Assembly (NCBI RefSeq): GCF_001650715.1
Contig: NZ_LWQT01000044.1
Location: forward strand, 248,001 to 312,000
DNA: 64,000 nucleotides
Direction: 5' to 3'
Source of the DNA: Paramagnetospirillum marisnigri
Lineage (GTDB): Bacteria > Pseudomonadota > Alphaproteobacteria > Rhodospirillales > Magnetospirillaceae
The notes beneath the pieces were generated by a model. It had not been told where the DNA came from and did not search any database. It saw only the letters and a list, made by a program, of their open reading frames with translations. Shown here one piece after another: positions 25,062 through 33,687 of this stretch. Numbering within the stretch: the first letter of the stretch is position 1; every line of letters begins with the position of its first letter. A program made the translations under genes and the position numbers.

Positions 25062-25522
25062 GACGCGTATTCCAGGCAAAGGCTGCGATAGGCGTCCAGG
25101 CGGGCGCGCATGGGGGCGGGAATGGGGATGGACTTGCCCGCGTCCTGATCGGCCACCACGCAGACGAAGCGGGTGGAAAAGCACAATTCGCCGTCATGGC
25201 GCAGGCCCCGCGTGCTGAAATGCAACGACGAATTCCCGACCTTGTCGACGAACACATGCACGCAGACGCGGTCGCCGGGGCGCAACGGCGCCAGCATCTC
25301 CATCTCCACCTTGACGAAGGGAGTGCCGAAGCCGTGGGCCACGTTCATGTGATACCAGTCGAAGCCGATGATGTCGGCCATGAAGATTTCCAGCGCCTCC
25401 ATGGCGTATTCCAGGAAGCGCGGTGTGTAGACGATGCGGGCCGCGTCGGAATCGCCGAAATGGACCCGGTGTTCGTGGGAGAACAGCCGGGTCGGCAATC
25501 CCAGGTCAGTAGGTTTCGACAT
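25058..25522 (-). CDS. Acyl-CoA thioesterase, 4-hydroxybenzoyl-CoA thioesterase family
   Basis: 154 aa hot-dog fold protein. The motif [19 protein letters not shown] holds the active-site Asp and the following Tyr/Phe pattern of the 4HBT family. It probably hydrolyses stalled aromatic or ring-cleaved CoA esters and recycles CoA, as thioesterases in other box gene clusters are proposed to do. Its start lies 17 bp inside the end of boxA, so the two are translationally coupled. Exact substrate unknown. Confidence 0.85.
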   Translation of the reverse strand: MSKPTDLGLPTRLFSHEHRVHFGDSDAARIVYTPRFLEYAMEALEIFMADIIGFDWYHMNVAHGFGTPFVKVEMEMLAPLRPGDRVCVHVFVDKVGNSSLHFSTRGLRHDGELCFSTRFVCVVADQDAGKSIPIPAPMRARLDAYRSLCLEYAS

Positions 25523-26687
25523 GGTAGCGCCCTTCCTGGCGCAGGGTGGCCCGCAGGCTGGCCCAGTCCATGCCGTTCAGGCGGCAGATATCGGCGAAGG
25601 CCTCGTCGCAGCCATGCTCCATGCCCTTCAAGCCGCAGATATAGATATGGGTCTTGGCCTGGGGCAACAGCACCGCCAGATCGGCCGAGCGTTCCCGAAT
25701 CTTGTCCTGGACATAGCATTTGGGCTGACCGGGCAGGCGGGAAAAGGCCAGATTCACGTCGATCAGGCTTTTGGGCAGCTTCATCAGCGGCCCGAAATAG
25801 GGCAGTTCCTCGGGCGAGCGGGCGCCGAAGAACAGCATCAGCTTGCCGGGCGCGTCGGCGGCGTTGCGGCGGCGGCGCTCGGTGAAGCCCCGGAACGGAG
25901 CCGCTCCGGTGCCGGTGCAGATCATGATGATATGGGCCTCGGGGTCGTCGGGCATCAGGAAGCTCTGGCCGAAGGGACCGGCCACCTTGACCTCGTCACC
26001 CTTCTTCAGGTCGCAGACATAATTGGAACCGACGCCGCCGGGCACCCGTTTCACCGTCAGCGCCAGATTGTTGAAGCCGGTGCGCTCGCCCTCGCGCGGG
26101 GAGGCGATGGAATAGAGCCGGATATTGTGGGCGCGGCCCTTGTCGTCGACGCCGGGCGGCACGATGCCGATGCTCTGGCCTTCCAGGAAGGGAAAGGCGT
26201 TGTGCTGGAAGTCCAGCACCACATGGTGGATGTCGGAGCCGGCGCCATCGGCGGTCAGGCGCATATTGCCCGCCACCCGGGCGATGACCGGTTTCTCGCG
26301 GGAATACAGCGCCACATAGGGACTGGTGGCCGAGGCGGGGGCGGGCACCCGGGGGCCGGTGGTGGCGGTGGCCGCCGCCAGCAGGTCGCTCACCTCCTCG
26401 GGCGGCAGCGGCGCCGGCTCCGATTCGGTGGGGCCGGTCTCGCCCAGCGGCAGTTCCTCCCAGCCGAACTGGTCCTCGATGCTCCACGGATTGTCCACCA
26501 GCAGCCAGTTGTCGATGGCGCCGGTGGGGCAAGGCGAGACGCAGGCGCGGCAGAAATTGCATTTCTCCGCCATCACCACATAGTTGTTGCCGTCATGGGT
26601 GATGGCGTCGACCGGGCAGGTTTCCTCGCAGGTATTGCAGCGGATGCAGACCACCGGGTCGATCAGGTGCTGGCGCTTGAGTTCCAT
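25506..26687 (-). CDS. boxA: Benzoyl-CoA 2,3-epoxidase reductase subunit BoxA
   Basis: 393 aa. The N-terminus carries two [4Fe-4S] ferredoxin motifs ([12 protein letters not shown] and [12 protein letters not shown]). Residues ~130-393 form a FAD/NADPH ferredoxin-reductase-like module ([12 protein letters not shown] for flavin, [13 protein letters not shown] for NADP). BoxA passes electrons from NADPH to BoxB in aerobic benzoate breakdown through CoA esters. It follows boxB after a 108-bp gap containing a strong palindrome, which could alter relative expression of A and B. Confidence 0.95.
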   Translation of the reverse strand: MELKRQHLIDPVVCIRCNTCEETCPVDAITHDGNNYVVMAEKCNFCRACVSPCPTGAIDNWLLVDNPWSIEDQFGWEELPLGETGPTESEPAPLPPEEVSDLLAAATATTGPRVPAPASATSPYVALYSREKPVIARVAGNMRLTADGAGSDIHHVVLDFQHNAFPFLEGQSIGIVPPGVDDKGRAHNIRLYSIASPREGERTGFNNLALTVKRVPGGVGSNYVCDLKKGDEVKVAGPFGQSFLMPDDPEAHIIMICTGTGAAPFRGFTERRRRNAADAPGKLMLFFGARSPEELPYFGPLMKLPKSLIDVNLAFSRLPGQPKCYVQDKIRERSADLAVLLPQAKTHIYICGLKGMEHGCDEAFADICRLNGMDWASLRATLRQEGRYHVETY

Positions 26688-26754
26688 GACGGCGGTTCCG
26701 TGGCTTCTCCCTCCCCCGGCGTGCTGGTGGAGGGGTGGGGTGGGGGCCCCCCTC

Positions 26755-26784
26755 CCGGCCTCCCCCCGGCCATGCCGGGGGGAG
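26755..26784. repeat. CTCCCCCCGGC palindromic repeat, copy 2, between boxB and boxA
   Basis: CTCCCCCCGGC (26760-26770) and GCCGGGGGGAG (26774-26784) form a perfect 11-bp stem with loop CAT. The left flank CCTCCCGGCC matches copy 1 except for one base. The gap 26688-26795 has no gene, and the rest of it is a G/C-homopolymer-rich stretch. In the operon mRNA this is a strong stem-loop just downstream of boxB. Confidence 0.75.
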
Positions 26785-26795
26785 GGGAGTTCAAG

Positions 26796-28217
26796 TTACG
26801 CGAACCTCACATACTCGAAGTCCACCGACTGGTTATTGATGCCGCGCGCGGGCGGGGCGATCCAGTTGGCGAACTGGCCGGGCTTGTGGACGGCGCCGGT
26901 CATCAAGGATTGAACATAGGCCAGATCGGCGGCCGAGGGCAGCCACTCGTCGCGGCGACGGGCGAACTCTTCCTTGGTGATGACCTTGCCGGTGGGGTCG
27001 ACCGCGATATCGGAGAAATGGCCGATGGCGCGGTTGAAGGCCAGATGCGGCAGGGTCAGCTTGAAGTCGATGCCGTGCTTGGCGATGATCTTGTTCCAGC
27101 GCTCGACGCCCTTGGCCACGTCCTCGGCCCAGTCCAGGCGCAAGCGCTCGTTGAGCGCGTTCAGCGCCGGGACCTCGATGGGCTGGAAGCCGCCGCTGAC
27201 CGGGTGCAGCACCGCATAGGTGGTGTGTTCCAACTGGTGGTCGTCGCCGATCTTGGTCTCCTCGAAGCGGCCCTTGAGCCCCATATTGTAGGAGGTGGCG
27301 GCATTGGTGGAGACCTCGGCGCCGTAGAGGTCCGACGTCACCGAGTAGTGGAAGTTGAGATAGCGCTGGATGGTGGGCAGGTCGATGACGCCGAACTTCC
27401 GGACATCCTCGGTGCGGTTCTCCTTCATGACCTGGCAGGCGCGTTCGATGATGCGGCCGACGCCGGATTCACCCACGAACATGTGATGGGCTTCCTCGGT
27501 CAGCATGAAGCGGCACGAGCGCGACAGCGGATCGAAGCCGGATTCGGCCAGGGCGCACAGCTGGTATTTGCCGTCGCGGTCGGTGATGAAGGTGAACATG
27601 AAGAAGGCCAGCCAGTCGGCGGTCTTCTCGTTGAAGGCGCCCAGGATGCGGGGCTTGTCGGGATCGCCCGAGCGGCGCTCCAGCATCTCCTCGGCTTCCT
27701 CGCGGCCGTCCTTGCCGAAATAGGCGTGCAGCAGATAGACCATGGCCCACAGGTGGCGGCCTTCCTCCACATTGACCTGGAACAGGTTGCGCAGGTCGTA
27801 GAGCGAGGGGCAGCACAGACCCAGCAGGCGTTGCTGCTCCACCGAGGCCGGTTCGGTATCGCCCTGGACGGTGATCAGGCGGCGCAGCATGGCGCGGTAT
27901 TCGCCGGGGACCTCCTGCCAGGCGTCGATGCCCTTATGGGCGCCGAAATTGACCTTGCGGTCCTTTTCCGGCGGCGCCAGGAAGATGCCCCAGCGGTAAT
28001 CCTCCATCTTGACATGGCCGAACTGGGCCCAGCCGTCGGGCTCGGCCGAGATGGCGGTGCGCAGATAGATTTCCGAGGTGGCGGTGCCTTCCGGCCCCAT
28101 CTCCTTCCACCAGTCGATATAGGCGGGCTGCCAGGATTCCAGGGCGCGCTGCAGCTTGCGGTCTTCCGACAGGTTGACGTTGTTGGGGATCTTGTCGGCG
28201 TAATTGATGGAAGACAT
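26796..28217 (-). CDS. boxB: Benzoyl-CoA 2,3-epoxidase oxygenase subunit BoxB
   Basis: 473 aa, the usual BoxB length. A class I di-iron oxygenase that epoxidises benzoyl-CoA at carbons 2 and 3 with O2. Carboxylate/histidine helices are visible: VEEGRHLWAMVYLL and TEEAHHMFVGESG, the paired ExxH motifs that hold the iron centre. Cytoplasmic; no signal peptide. It begins 5 bp after boxC ends. Together with BoxA and BoxC it makes a complete upper aerobic benzoyl-CoA pathway; the ligase and the lower-pathway boxD are not in this window. Confidence 0.96.
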   Translation of the reverse strand: MSSINYADKIPNNVNLSEDRKLQRALESWQPAYIDWWKEMGPEGTATSEIYLRTAISAEPDGWAQFGHVKMEDYRWGIFLAPPEKDRKVNFGAHKGIDAWQEVPGEYRAMLRRLITVQGDTEPASVEQQRLLGLCCPSLYDLRNLFQVNVEEGRHLWAMVYLLHAYFGKDGREEAEEMLERRSGDPDKPRILGAFNEKTADWLAFFMFTFITDRDGKYQLCALAESGFDPLSRSCRFMLTEEAHHMFVGESGVGRIIERACQVMKENRTEDVRKFGVIDLPTIQRYLNFHYSVTSDLYGAEVSTNAATSYNMGLKGRFEETKIGDDHQLEHTTYAVLHPVSGGFQPIEVPALNALNERLRLDWAEDVAKGVERWNKIIAKHGIDFKLTLPHLAFNRAIGHFSDIAVDPTGKVITKEEFARRRDEWLPSAADLAYVQSLMTGAVHKPGQFANWIAPPARGINNQSVDFEYVRFA

Positions 28218-28222
28218 GACGG

Positions 28223-29872
28223 TTACACCCTTTCCTGATTGTAGGCGGCGCGCTTGCCGGTTCCGTACAGCTTCAAGGCGCCCTGCTCGCCCACCGCGTT
28301 GGGGCGCTGGAAGATCCAGTTCTGCCAGGCGGTCAGGCGGCCGAAGATCTTGGTTTCCATGGTCTCGGGACCGGCGAAGCGCAGATTGGCCTCCATGCCG
28401 GTCAGCGAGTCGGGGGAGAAGGCGGCCCGCTCCTCGATCACCAGGCGGATTTCATCCTCCCAGTCGATGTCGTCGGGGGTGGCGGTGACCAGACCCAGAG
28501 CGGCGACGGCCGCCGCGTCCAGGTCCTGGCCGATAGTGTCCTTGGCCTTGCCCACGGTGTCGGGCTCGCCCAGGAAGCGGGTTGCGAGCCGGGAAATGCC
28601 GTTGCCCATGGGCAGGCCGTCGAAATTCAGCGCGGAGAGGCGGATTTTCGCGTCCGGCAGGTCGCTATCCTCGAAACTGCCGTCCAGCATGTAGGAGCGG
28701 TCCACCGCGAACAGGATTTCCGCCAGGAAGCCGGCGAAGCACGAGCCCGGCTCCACCAGGGCGAACAGGGTCCGCGAGGTGACGTCGAGTCGTTTCATGG
28801 TGCGCTTCCAGTACAGCAGCACTTCGCGGACCAGCCAGTCGCCCGCATGCTTCTGCAAGGCGGCGTCGTAGCCGCTGACCAGATCCAGGTCGCCCTCGGT
28901 CTTGAACACCCAGGAGGCGATGGTGGTCTCGTTGGCCCGCAGATGCAGGATGGCGTCATCCAATTCGCGCGCCAGGGCCAGCGGATAGAACTCCACCCCC
29001 TGGGCATGAATGGCGGCCAGATCGGCGGGCGCCGCCGCGCTCGGCCCCTTGAGGATCAGGGTGGCGGTGCGGGTGGTGCGGTCGAAGGTGATGGCGATAT
29101 GGGGATAGGTCACGGACTCGGCGGTGATGGTCCGGGCCGGATGGGTCAGCACCACCCCCTTGGCATTGGCGGGACGGTCCGAGGTGGCGGCCATGGCGGC
29201 GGCCCGCTTGGCGACGGCGTCCTTGAAGCCGGAGGAGGGAACCACCTCGTCCACCAGCCGCCATTCCACGGCGCGCTTGCCCTTCACCCCTTCCTCGATG
29301 GAGCAGAAGATGTCGGCCAGATCACGGCGCACCTTGCGCTTGTCCACCACCCGGGTCAGGCCGCCGGTACCGGGCAGCACCGCCAGCAGGGGAACCTCGG
29401 GCAGCGACACGGCGGTATTGCCGTCATCGATCATCATGATGTAGTCGGTGGCCAGGGCCAGCTCGTAGCCGCCACCCGCCGCGGTGCCGCTGACCGCGCA
29501 CAGATAGCTCTGTCGCGAGTTCTCGGTGGCGTCCTCGATGGAGTTGCGGGTCTCGTTGGTGAACTTGCAGAAGTTGACCTTGTGGCCGTGGCTGGAGACG
29601 CCCAGCATCTTGATATTGGCCCCGGCGCAGAAAATCTTCGGGTTAGCCGAGGCCATGACCACGGCGCGGACCTCGGGATGCTCGAAGCGCAGGCGCTGCA
29701 CCGCGTCATAGAGCTCGATATCCACCCCCAGGTCGTAGGAGTTCATCTTCAGTTCATAGCCGGGGGCCAGGGTGGAGGCGGGGTCCACATCCATGGTGAG
29801 CGTCGCGACGGCGCCGTCGAAGGCAAGCTTCCAGTGACGGTAGCGGTCGGGAGAGGTCTGGAAATCGATCAT
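28223..29872 (-). CDS. boxC: 2,3-epoxybenzoyl-CoA dihydrolase BoxC
   Basis: 549 aa, with crotonase-type sequence in the N-terminal half (NPKIFCAGANIKMLG, SGTAAGGGYELALATDYIMM, LLAVLPGTGGLTRV) and a second, more divergent domain, as in BoxC. The enzyme opens the epoxidised ring of benzoyl-CoA hydrolytically, releasing formate. It is the first gene of the seven-gene minus-strand operon that ends with iorB. The promoter region upstream contains TGCA-N6-TGCA palindromes, of which one overlaps a TATAGT -10 hexamer. Confidence 0.96.
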   Translation of the reverse strand: MIDFQTSPDRYRHWKLAFDGAVATLTMDVDPASTLAPGYELKMNSYDLGVDIELYDAVQRLRFEHPEVRAVVMASANPKIFCAGANIKMLGVSSHGHKVNFCKFTNETRNSIEDATENSRQSYLCAVSGTAAGGGYELALATDYIMMIDDGNTAVSLPEVPLLAVLPGTGGLTRVVDKRKVRRDLADIFCSIEEGVKGKRAVEWRLVDEVVPSSGFKDAVAKRAAAMAATSDRPANAKGVVLTHPARTITAESVTYPHIAITFDRTTRTATLILKGPSAAAPADLAAIHAQGVEFYPLALARELDDAILHLRANETTIASWVFKTEGDLDLVSGYDAALQKHAGDWLVREVLLYWKRTMKRLDVTSRTLFALVEPGSCFAGFLAEILFAVDRSYMLDGSFEDSDLPDAKIRLSALNFDGLPMGNGISRLATRFLGEPDTVGKAKDTIGQDLDAAAVAALGLVTATPDDIDWEDEIRLVIEERAAFSPDSLTGMEANLRFAGPETMETKIFGRLTAWQNWIFQRPNAVGEQGALKLYGTGKRAAYNQERV

Positions 29873-29900
29873 GGGCGGGGCGCCTTGCTGGAGGAATTGT

Positions 29901-29916
29901 CTGCACTATAGTGCAG
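29901..29916. promoter_or_regulatory. BoxR/BzdR-like operator CTGCACTATAGTGCAG over the boxC promoter
   Basis: A perfect 16-bp palindrome, 29-44 bp before boxC. It fits TGCA-N6-TGCA, the form I recall for operators of BoxR/BzdR repressors of benzoate genes. On the minus strand it contains TATAGT, with TTTTCA 17 bp upstream as a weak -35, so a bound repressor would block the promoter. The boxR gene itself is not in the window. Confidence 0.65.
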
Positions 29917-29944
29917 CAAGTCGAATTTGAAAAGCTCTAAATAC

Positions 29945-29986
29945 GCATTGTAGTGCCGGAATGCGCATTTTGTGCACTTTGGTGCA
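29945..29986. promoter_or_regulatory. Upstream BoxR-like boxes
   Basis: A second TGCA-N6-TGCA palindrome (TGCACTTTGGTGCA) lies at 29973-29986, and a weaker half-matching GCA-N6-TGC at 29945-29956. Centre spacings to the promoter box are about 71 and 42 bp, compatible with cooperative binding along one DNA region. AATGCGCATT at 29960-29969 is a further short palindrome. Confidence 0.5.
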
Positions 29987-30058
29987 TATGGGGAGGCAAG
30001 GGGAAGCGCCAACCTGTCCTCCCGACATTTATCGGGCGGAGGGATGTCTATCTGGGAC

Positions 30059-30092
30059 GTGCCCATTTGTGGGATGTGCCCATTCGTGGGCT
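30059..30092. repeat. 17-bp tandem repeat, two copies
   Basis: GTGCCCATTTGTGGGAT (30059-30075) is followed at once by GTGCCCATTCGTGGGCT (30076-30092), 15 of 17 identical. It lies between the box promoter and the fitB stop, next to a small hairpin CCCGA/TCGGG (30021-30036). It could be a regulator site or a slippage product. Confidence 0.6.
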
Positions 30093-30103
30093 GGGCGGAT
30101 TGG

Positions 30104-30529
30104 TCAGGAAACCGCGCCCCACGGATTCACCACCTCAATCCCGCATCCTTCGAAATCAGCCACATTGCGTGTTGCCAGTGCCGCGCCGCGTGACCGGGCA
30201 ATGGCCGCGATCTGGGCGTCGGCCTGGGAGATGGGCCGCCCGGACTGTCGGTGGCTGGCAGCAATGTCCGCGTAGGCTTCGGCGGCACTGGAGTCGAACG
30301 GCAAGATGCGGCCCATGAAAATCTCTTCGAAAGCAGTACGGCAGGCATTTGCCAGCGCGTCACGGCGCTTGCCGATGGGCAGAATGCTGACGCCATAGAG
30401 AATTTCGGCCTGCGTTATCGCTGGAATGAACAGGGTCGGTGCGGAAATGCCGTCGATCCAAGACAAAACCCGCGGCGCAGGTTCCGCCTTCATCAATTCC
30501 GACAGCACATTGGTGTCGAGCAGGATCAT
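30104..30529 (-). CDS. fitB: PIN-domain toxin, FitB/VapC type
   Basis: 141 aa. The PIN-domain start MILLDTNVLSELMK has the first catalytic Asp. SQADAQIAAIARSRGAALAT and NVADFEGCGIEVVNPW complete the acidic active site, and ITQAEILYGV is typical of the FitB/VapC branch. Such toxins are Mg-dependent RNases held inactive by the partner antitoxin. Its start overlaps the antitoxin stop by 4 bp. It lies between polA and the box operon. Confidence 0.9.
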   Translation of the reverse strand: MILLDTNVLSELMKAEPAPRVLSWIDGISAPTLFIPAITQAEILYGVSILPIGKRRDALANACRTAFEEIFMGRILPFDSSAAEAYADIAASHRQSGRPISQADAQIAAIARSRGAALATRNVADFEGCGIEVVNPWGAVS

Positions 30530-30777
30530 CCGTCGAAGCTCGGCGGCTCGCGCATGGGCTGGCGCGGCACCTCTGGCAGGTCGTCCACCCCACCCAGGGG
30601 CTTGAACAGCTTGTGGATCGCGCTGCCAAGCCGCACGGGTTCCTGCGGCTCCTGGCTCAGATGCGAGCGAAGGATCGTCCGCGCCTCGTCCTCCATCGAC
30701 CGGCCATGCATGGCCGCCTGTACCCGCAGGCGCGACTTCAGGGATTCATCCAGGTTGCGAATAGTGATGCTGGCCAC
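30526..30777 (-). CDS. fitA: FitA-like antitoxin (ribbon-helix-helix)
   Basis: 83 aa. The opening MASITIRNLDESLKSRLRVQ is a ribbon-helix-helix DNA-binding domain of the FitA/Arc type, followed by HGRSMEDEARTILRSHL. The C-terminus (residues ~45-83) should bind the FitB active site. FitA normally represses its own operon together with FitB. An inverted repeat 15 bp upstream of the start (30792-30818) is a good operator candidate. Confidence 0.9.
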   Translation of the reverse strand: MASITIRNLDESLKSRLRVQAAMHGRSMEDEARTILRSHLSQEPQEPVRLGSAIHKLFKPLGGVDDLPEVPRQPMREPPSFDG

Positions 30778-30791
30778 GGCGCACCTCGTTC

Positions 30792-30818
30792 ATCAATGAT
30801 TTCAATATATGCATTGAT
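30792..30818. promoter_or_regulatory. Putative FitAB operator (ATCAATG-N13-CATTGAT)
   Basis: Perfect 7-bp inverted repeat arms, ATCAATG at 30792-30798 and CATTGAT at 30812-30818, in an AT-rich island just upstream of fitA. Ribbon-helix-helix antitoxins commonly bind two such half-sites. The AT-rich centre would also suit a promoter. Confidence 0.55.
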
Positions 30819-30885
30819 TGCAAAATTGCCAGCCAGGACCAGCCCCCCACCGCAATCCGCCCGTGACGAAAGAAGGGGGATTGGA

Positions 30886-33666
30886 TCAGTGCGCCTCGTC
30901 CCAGGACAGGGCGGCCCGCGCATCCACCACCAGCGGCACCGACAGGCTGGCGGCGCCTTCCATGACCCGCCTGACCACGGCGATGGTGGCGTCGGTTTCG
31001 GTCTCGGGGGCTTCCAGGACCAGTTCATCATGGACCTGGAGCAGCATCCGGGCCGCCAGCCCCGCCTGGGACAGGGCATCGGGCAGGCGGATCATGGCGC
31101 GCTTGATGATGTCGGCGGCGCCGCCCTGGATGGGGCCGTTGATGGCGGCGCGCTCGGCGAAGGCGCGCATGGCGCCGTTCTTGTCCTTGATGCCCGGCGT
31201 GAAGACCTTGCGGCCGAACAAGGTGGTGACGAAGCCGTTGGTTCGAGCTTCCTCCTTGGTCCGTTCCATATAGGCGCGGATTTCGGGATAGCGGGCGAAA
31301 TAGGCGTCGATATAGGTCTTGGCCTCGCCGTTGGAAATGCCCAGCTGGGCGGCCAGACCGAAGGCCGAGATACCGTAGATGATGCCGAAATTGATGGCCT
31401 TGGCCCGGCGGCGCAGGGCGGGGTCGATGCCTTCCACCGGCACGCCGAACACCTGGGAGGCGGTGATGGCGTGGATGTCGGCACCACTGGCGAAGGCGGT
31501 GCGCAGCCCCTCGATTTCCGCCACATGGGCGACCAGGCGCAGCTCGATCTGGGAATAATCGGCGGAAATCAGCCGATGTCCCGGCTCGGCCACGAAGGCG
31601 TGCCGGATCTTGCGCCCTTCCTCGGTGCGGATGGGGATGTTCTGGAGATTGGGGTCCGAGGAGGACAGCCGCCCGGTGGTGGTGGCGGCAAGGGCATAGC
31701 TGGTATGGACCCGGCCGGTGGCGGGGTTGATCTCGGCCACCAGGGCGTCGGTATAGGTGCTTTTCAGCTTGGCCAACTGGCGCCAGTCCAGCAGGCGGGC
31801 GGGCAGAGGGTGCAGATGGGCCAGTTCCTCCAGCACATCGGCGCCGGTGGCCCATTGGCCGGTCTTGGTCTTCTTGCCGCCGGGCAGGTTCAGGGTCTCG
31901 AACAGCACCTTGCCCAATTGCTGGGGCGAGCCCAGGTTGAAGGCCTCGCCATTGTTCAGCGCGATGACCTCGGCCTCTAGCTCGACCAGGCGGCGGCCGA
32001 AATCCTCGGACAGCGCCATCAGGGCGGCGCGGTCGACCTTGATGCCGTGGCGCTCCATCTCGACGATCACCGGCACCAGCGGGCGTTCCAGGGTCTCGTA
32101 GACCGTGACCATGCGCTCATTCAGCAGGCGCGGCTTCAGCAGCCGGTGCAGCCTGAGCGTCATGTCCGCGTCCTCGGCGGCATAGGCGCAAGCCTTGTCC
32201 AGCGGCACCCGGTCGAAGGTCACCTGGGTCTTGCCGGTGCCGCAAACCTCGGAAAAGGCGATATTGGTGTGGTCCAGGTGCAGGCGGCAGAGCTCGTCCA
32301 GGCCGTGGCCGTGGCTTGCGCCGTCCAGCACATAGGACAGCAGCATGGTGTCGTCCAGGGCCTCGATCCGCAGACCCAGCCCGGCCAGCACCTGCATGTC
32401 GTATTTGAGGTTGTGGCCGACCTTGAGCACGGATGGATCGGCCAGCAGCGGCGTCAGCCGACCTAAGGTGACGGCGGCGGGCAGAATCTTCGGCGCGTCG
32501 GCCACCGGGCCGGAACCGCCCAGGTCGAGGCTGCCCTGGGCCTGGGGCGGATTGTGCGTTACCGGGATGTAGCAGGCGCGGCCGGGCGCCACTGCCAGTG
32601 ATACCCCCACCAGTTGGGCGCGCAGGGGATCGAGGCCGGTGGTCTCGGTATCGAAGCCCACCACGCCCGCCTTGGTGGCTTCGGCGATCCAGCGGTCCAG
32701 CGCCGCCTCGGTCAGCACCAGGTCGTAGTCGGTGGTGACGGGAGAGGCGGGGGCGGTGCTCGTCGGGGCGGCGGTGGCGGCGCGCACCGGTTCGGCGATC
32801 GGAGGGGCCTTGATCTTGAGCCGCGACAGCAGCGAGCGGAAGCCCTGGGCGGCGCAAAAGGCGCCCAGGGTCTCGGGATTGACCGGCTTGACCGCTAGGT
32901 CTTCCATGGGAACCGGCAGCGGCACATCGGCGCGCAGGCGCACCAGTTGGCGCGAGATGCGGGCGAGGTCAGCGTTCTCCAGCAGGGTCTCGCGCCGCTT
33001 GGGCTGCTTGATCTCTCCGGCGCGGGCCAGCAGGGTGTCAAGATCGCCGTAATCACTGATCAATTGGGCGGCGGTCTTGATGCCGATGCCGGGAACGCCG
33101 GGAACATTGTCCGAGGCGTCGCCGCACAGGGCCTGCACATCCACCACCTTGTCGGGGCCGACGCCGAATTTCTCGCGCACCTCGGCCTCGCCGATGCTGC
33201 GGTATTTCATGGGGTCGTACATCTCGACGCTGGCGCCCACCAGCTGCATCAGGTCCTTGTCGGACGAGACGATGGTGACGCGGGCGCCGCTTTCCACCGC
33301 CGCCCGGGCATAGGTGGCGATCAGGTCGTCGGCCTCAAAGCCTTCCATCTCGATGCAGCAGACGTCGAAGGCCCGGGTGGCGTCGCGCACCAGCGGGAAC
33401 TGCGGGATCAACTCCTCGGGCGGCGGCGGCCGGTGGGCCTTGTAGGCGGGATAGATGTCGGAGCGGAAGGTCTTGCGCGCGGTGTCGAACACCACCGCCA
33501 CATGGTCGGCATCGGTCTCGGACAACAGCTTCATCAGCATGGTGGTGAAGCCGTAGACGGCGTTGACGGGGGTGCCGTCCGGCCGCGTCATGGGCGGCAG
33601 GCCGTGGAAGGCCCGGAAGATGAAGCCGGAACCATCGACCAGGAAGACGTGGCGGGGAGGGGTCAA
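30886..33666 (-). CDS. polA: DNA polymerase I
   Basis: 926 aa from a TTG at 33664-33666 with AGGAAAGGG correctly spaced upstream. Upstream in-frame ATGs (33693, 33729) exist only because a dispersed repeat is read as codons (WIPAFAGMT), so I reject them. The N-terminal 5'-nuclease covers ~1-290 (RHVFLVDGSGFIFRAFHG, GDASDNVPGVPGIG). The 3'-5' exonuclease has VGFDTETTGLDP, so proofreading residues are kept. Polymerase motifs A (DYSQIELRLVAH), B (RRAKAINFGIIYGIS) and C (LQVHDELVLEAP) are intact. Roles: Okazaki-fragment maturation and repair. Confidence 0.96.
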   Translation of the reverse strand: MTPPRHVFLVDGSGFIFRAFHGLPPMTRPDGTPVNAVYGFTTMLMKLLSETDADHVAVVFDTARKTFRSDIYPAYKAHRPPPPEELIPQFPLVRDATRAFDVCCIEMEGFEADDLIATYARAAVESGARVTIVSSDKDLMQLVGASVEMYDPMKYRSIGEAEVREKFGVGPDKVVDVQALCGDASDNVPGVPGIGIKTAAQLISDYGDLDTLLARAGEIKQPKRRETLLENADLARISRQLVRLRADVPLPVPMEDLAVKPVNPETLGAFCAAQGFRSLLSRLKIKAPPIAEPVRAATAAPTSTAPASPVTTDYDLVLTEAALDRWIAEATKAGVVGFDTETTGLDPLRAQLVGVSLAVAPGRACYIPVTHNPPQAQGSLDLGGSGPVADAPKILPAAVTLGRLTPLLADPSVLKVGHNLKYDMQVLAGLGLRIEALDDTMLLSYVLDGASHGHGLDELCRLHLDHTNIAFSEVCGTGKTQVTFDRVPLDKACAYAAEDADMTLRLHRLLKPRLLNERMVTVYETLERPLVPVIVEMERHGIKVDRAALMALSEDFGRRLVELEAEVIALNNGEAFNLGSPQQLGKVLFETLNLPGGKKTKTGQWATGADVLEELAHLHPLPARLLDWRQLAKLKSTYTDALVAEINPATGRVHTSYALAATTTGRLSSSDPNLQNIPIRTEEGRKIRHAFVAEPGHRLISADYSQIELRLVAHVAEIEGLRTAFASGADIHAITASQVFGVPVEGIDPALRRRAKAINFGIIYGISAFGLAAQLGISNGEAKTYIDAYFARYPEIRAYMERTKEEARTNGFVTTLFGRKVFTPGIKDKNGAMRAFAERAAINGPIQGGAADIIKRAMIRLPDALSQAGLAARMLLQVHDELVLEAPETETDATIAVVRRVMEGAASLSVPLVVDARAALSWDEAH

Positions 33667-33687
33667 GGGAAAGCCCTTTCCTGAAAT

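Noticed and set aside
25434-28238. Plus-strand open frame of 934 codons opposite boxA and boxB
   Set aside because: Shadow of the box genes, whose motifs (ferredoxin cysteines, di-iron ExxH) are intact on the minus strand.
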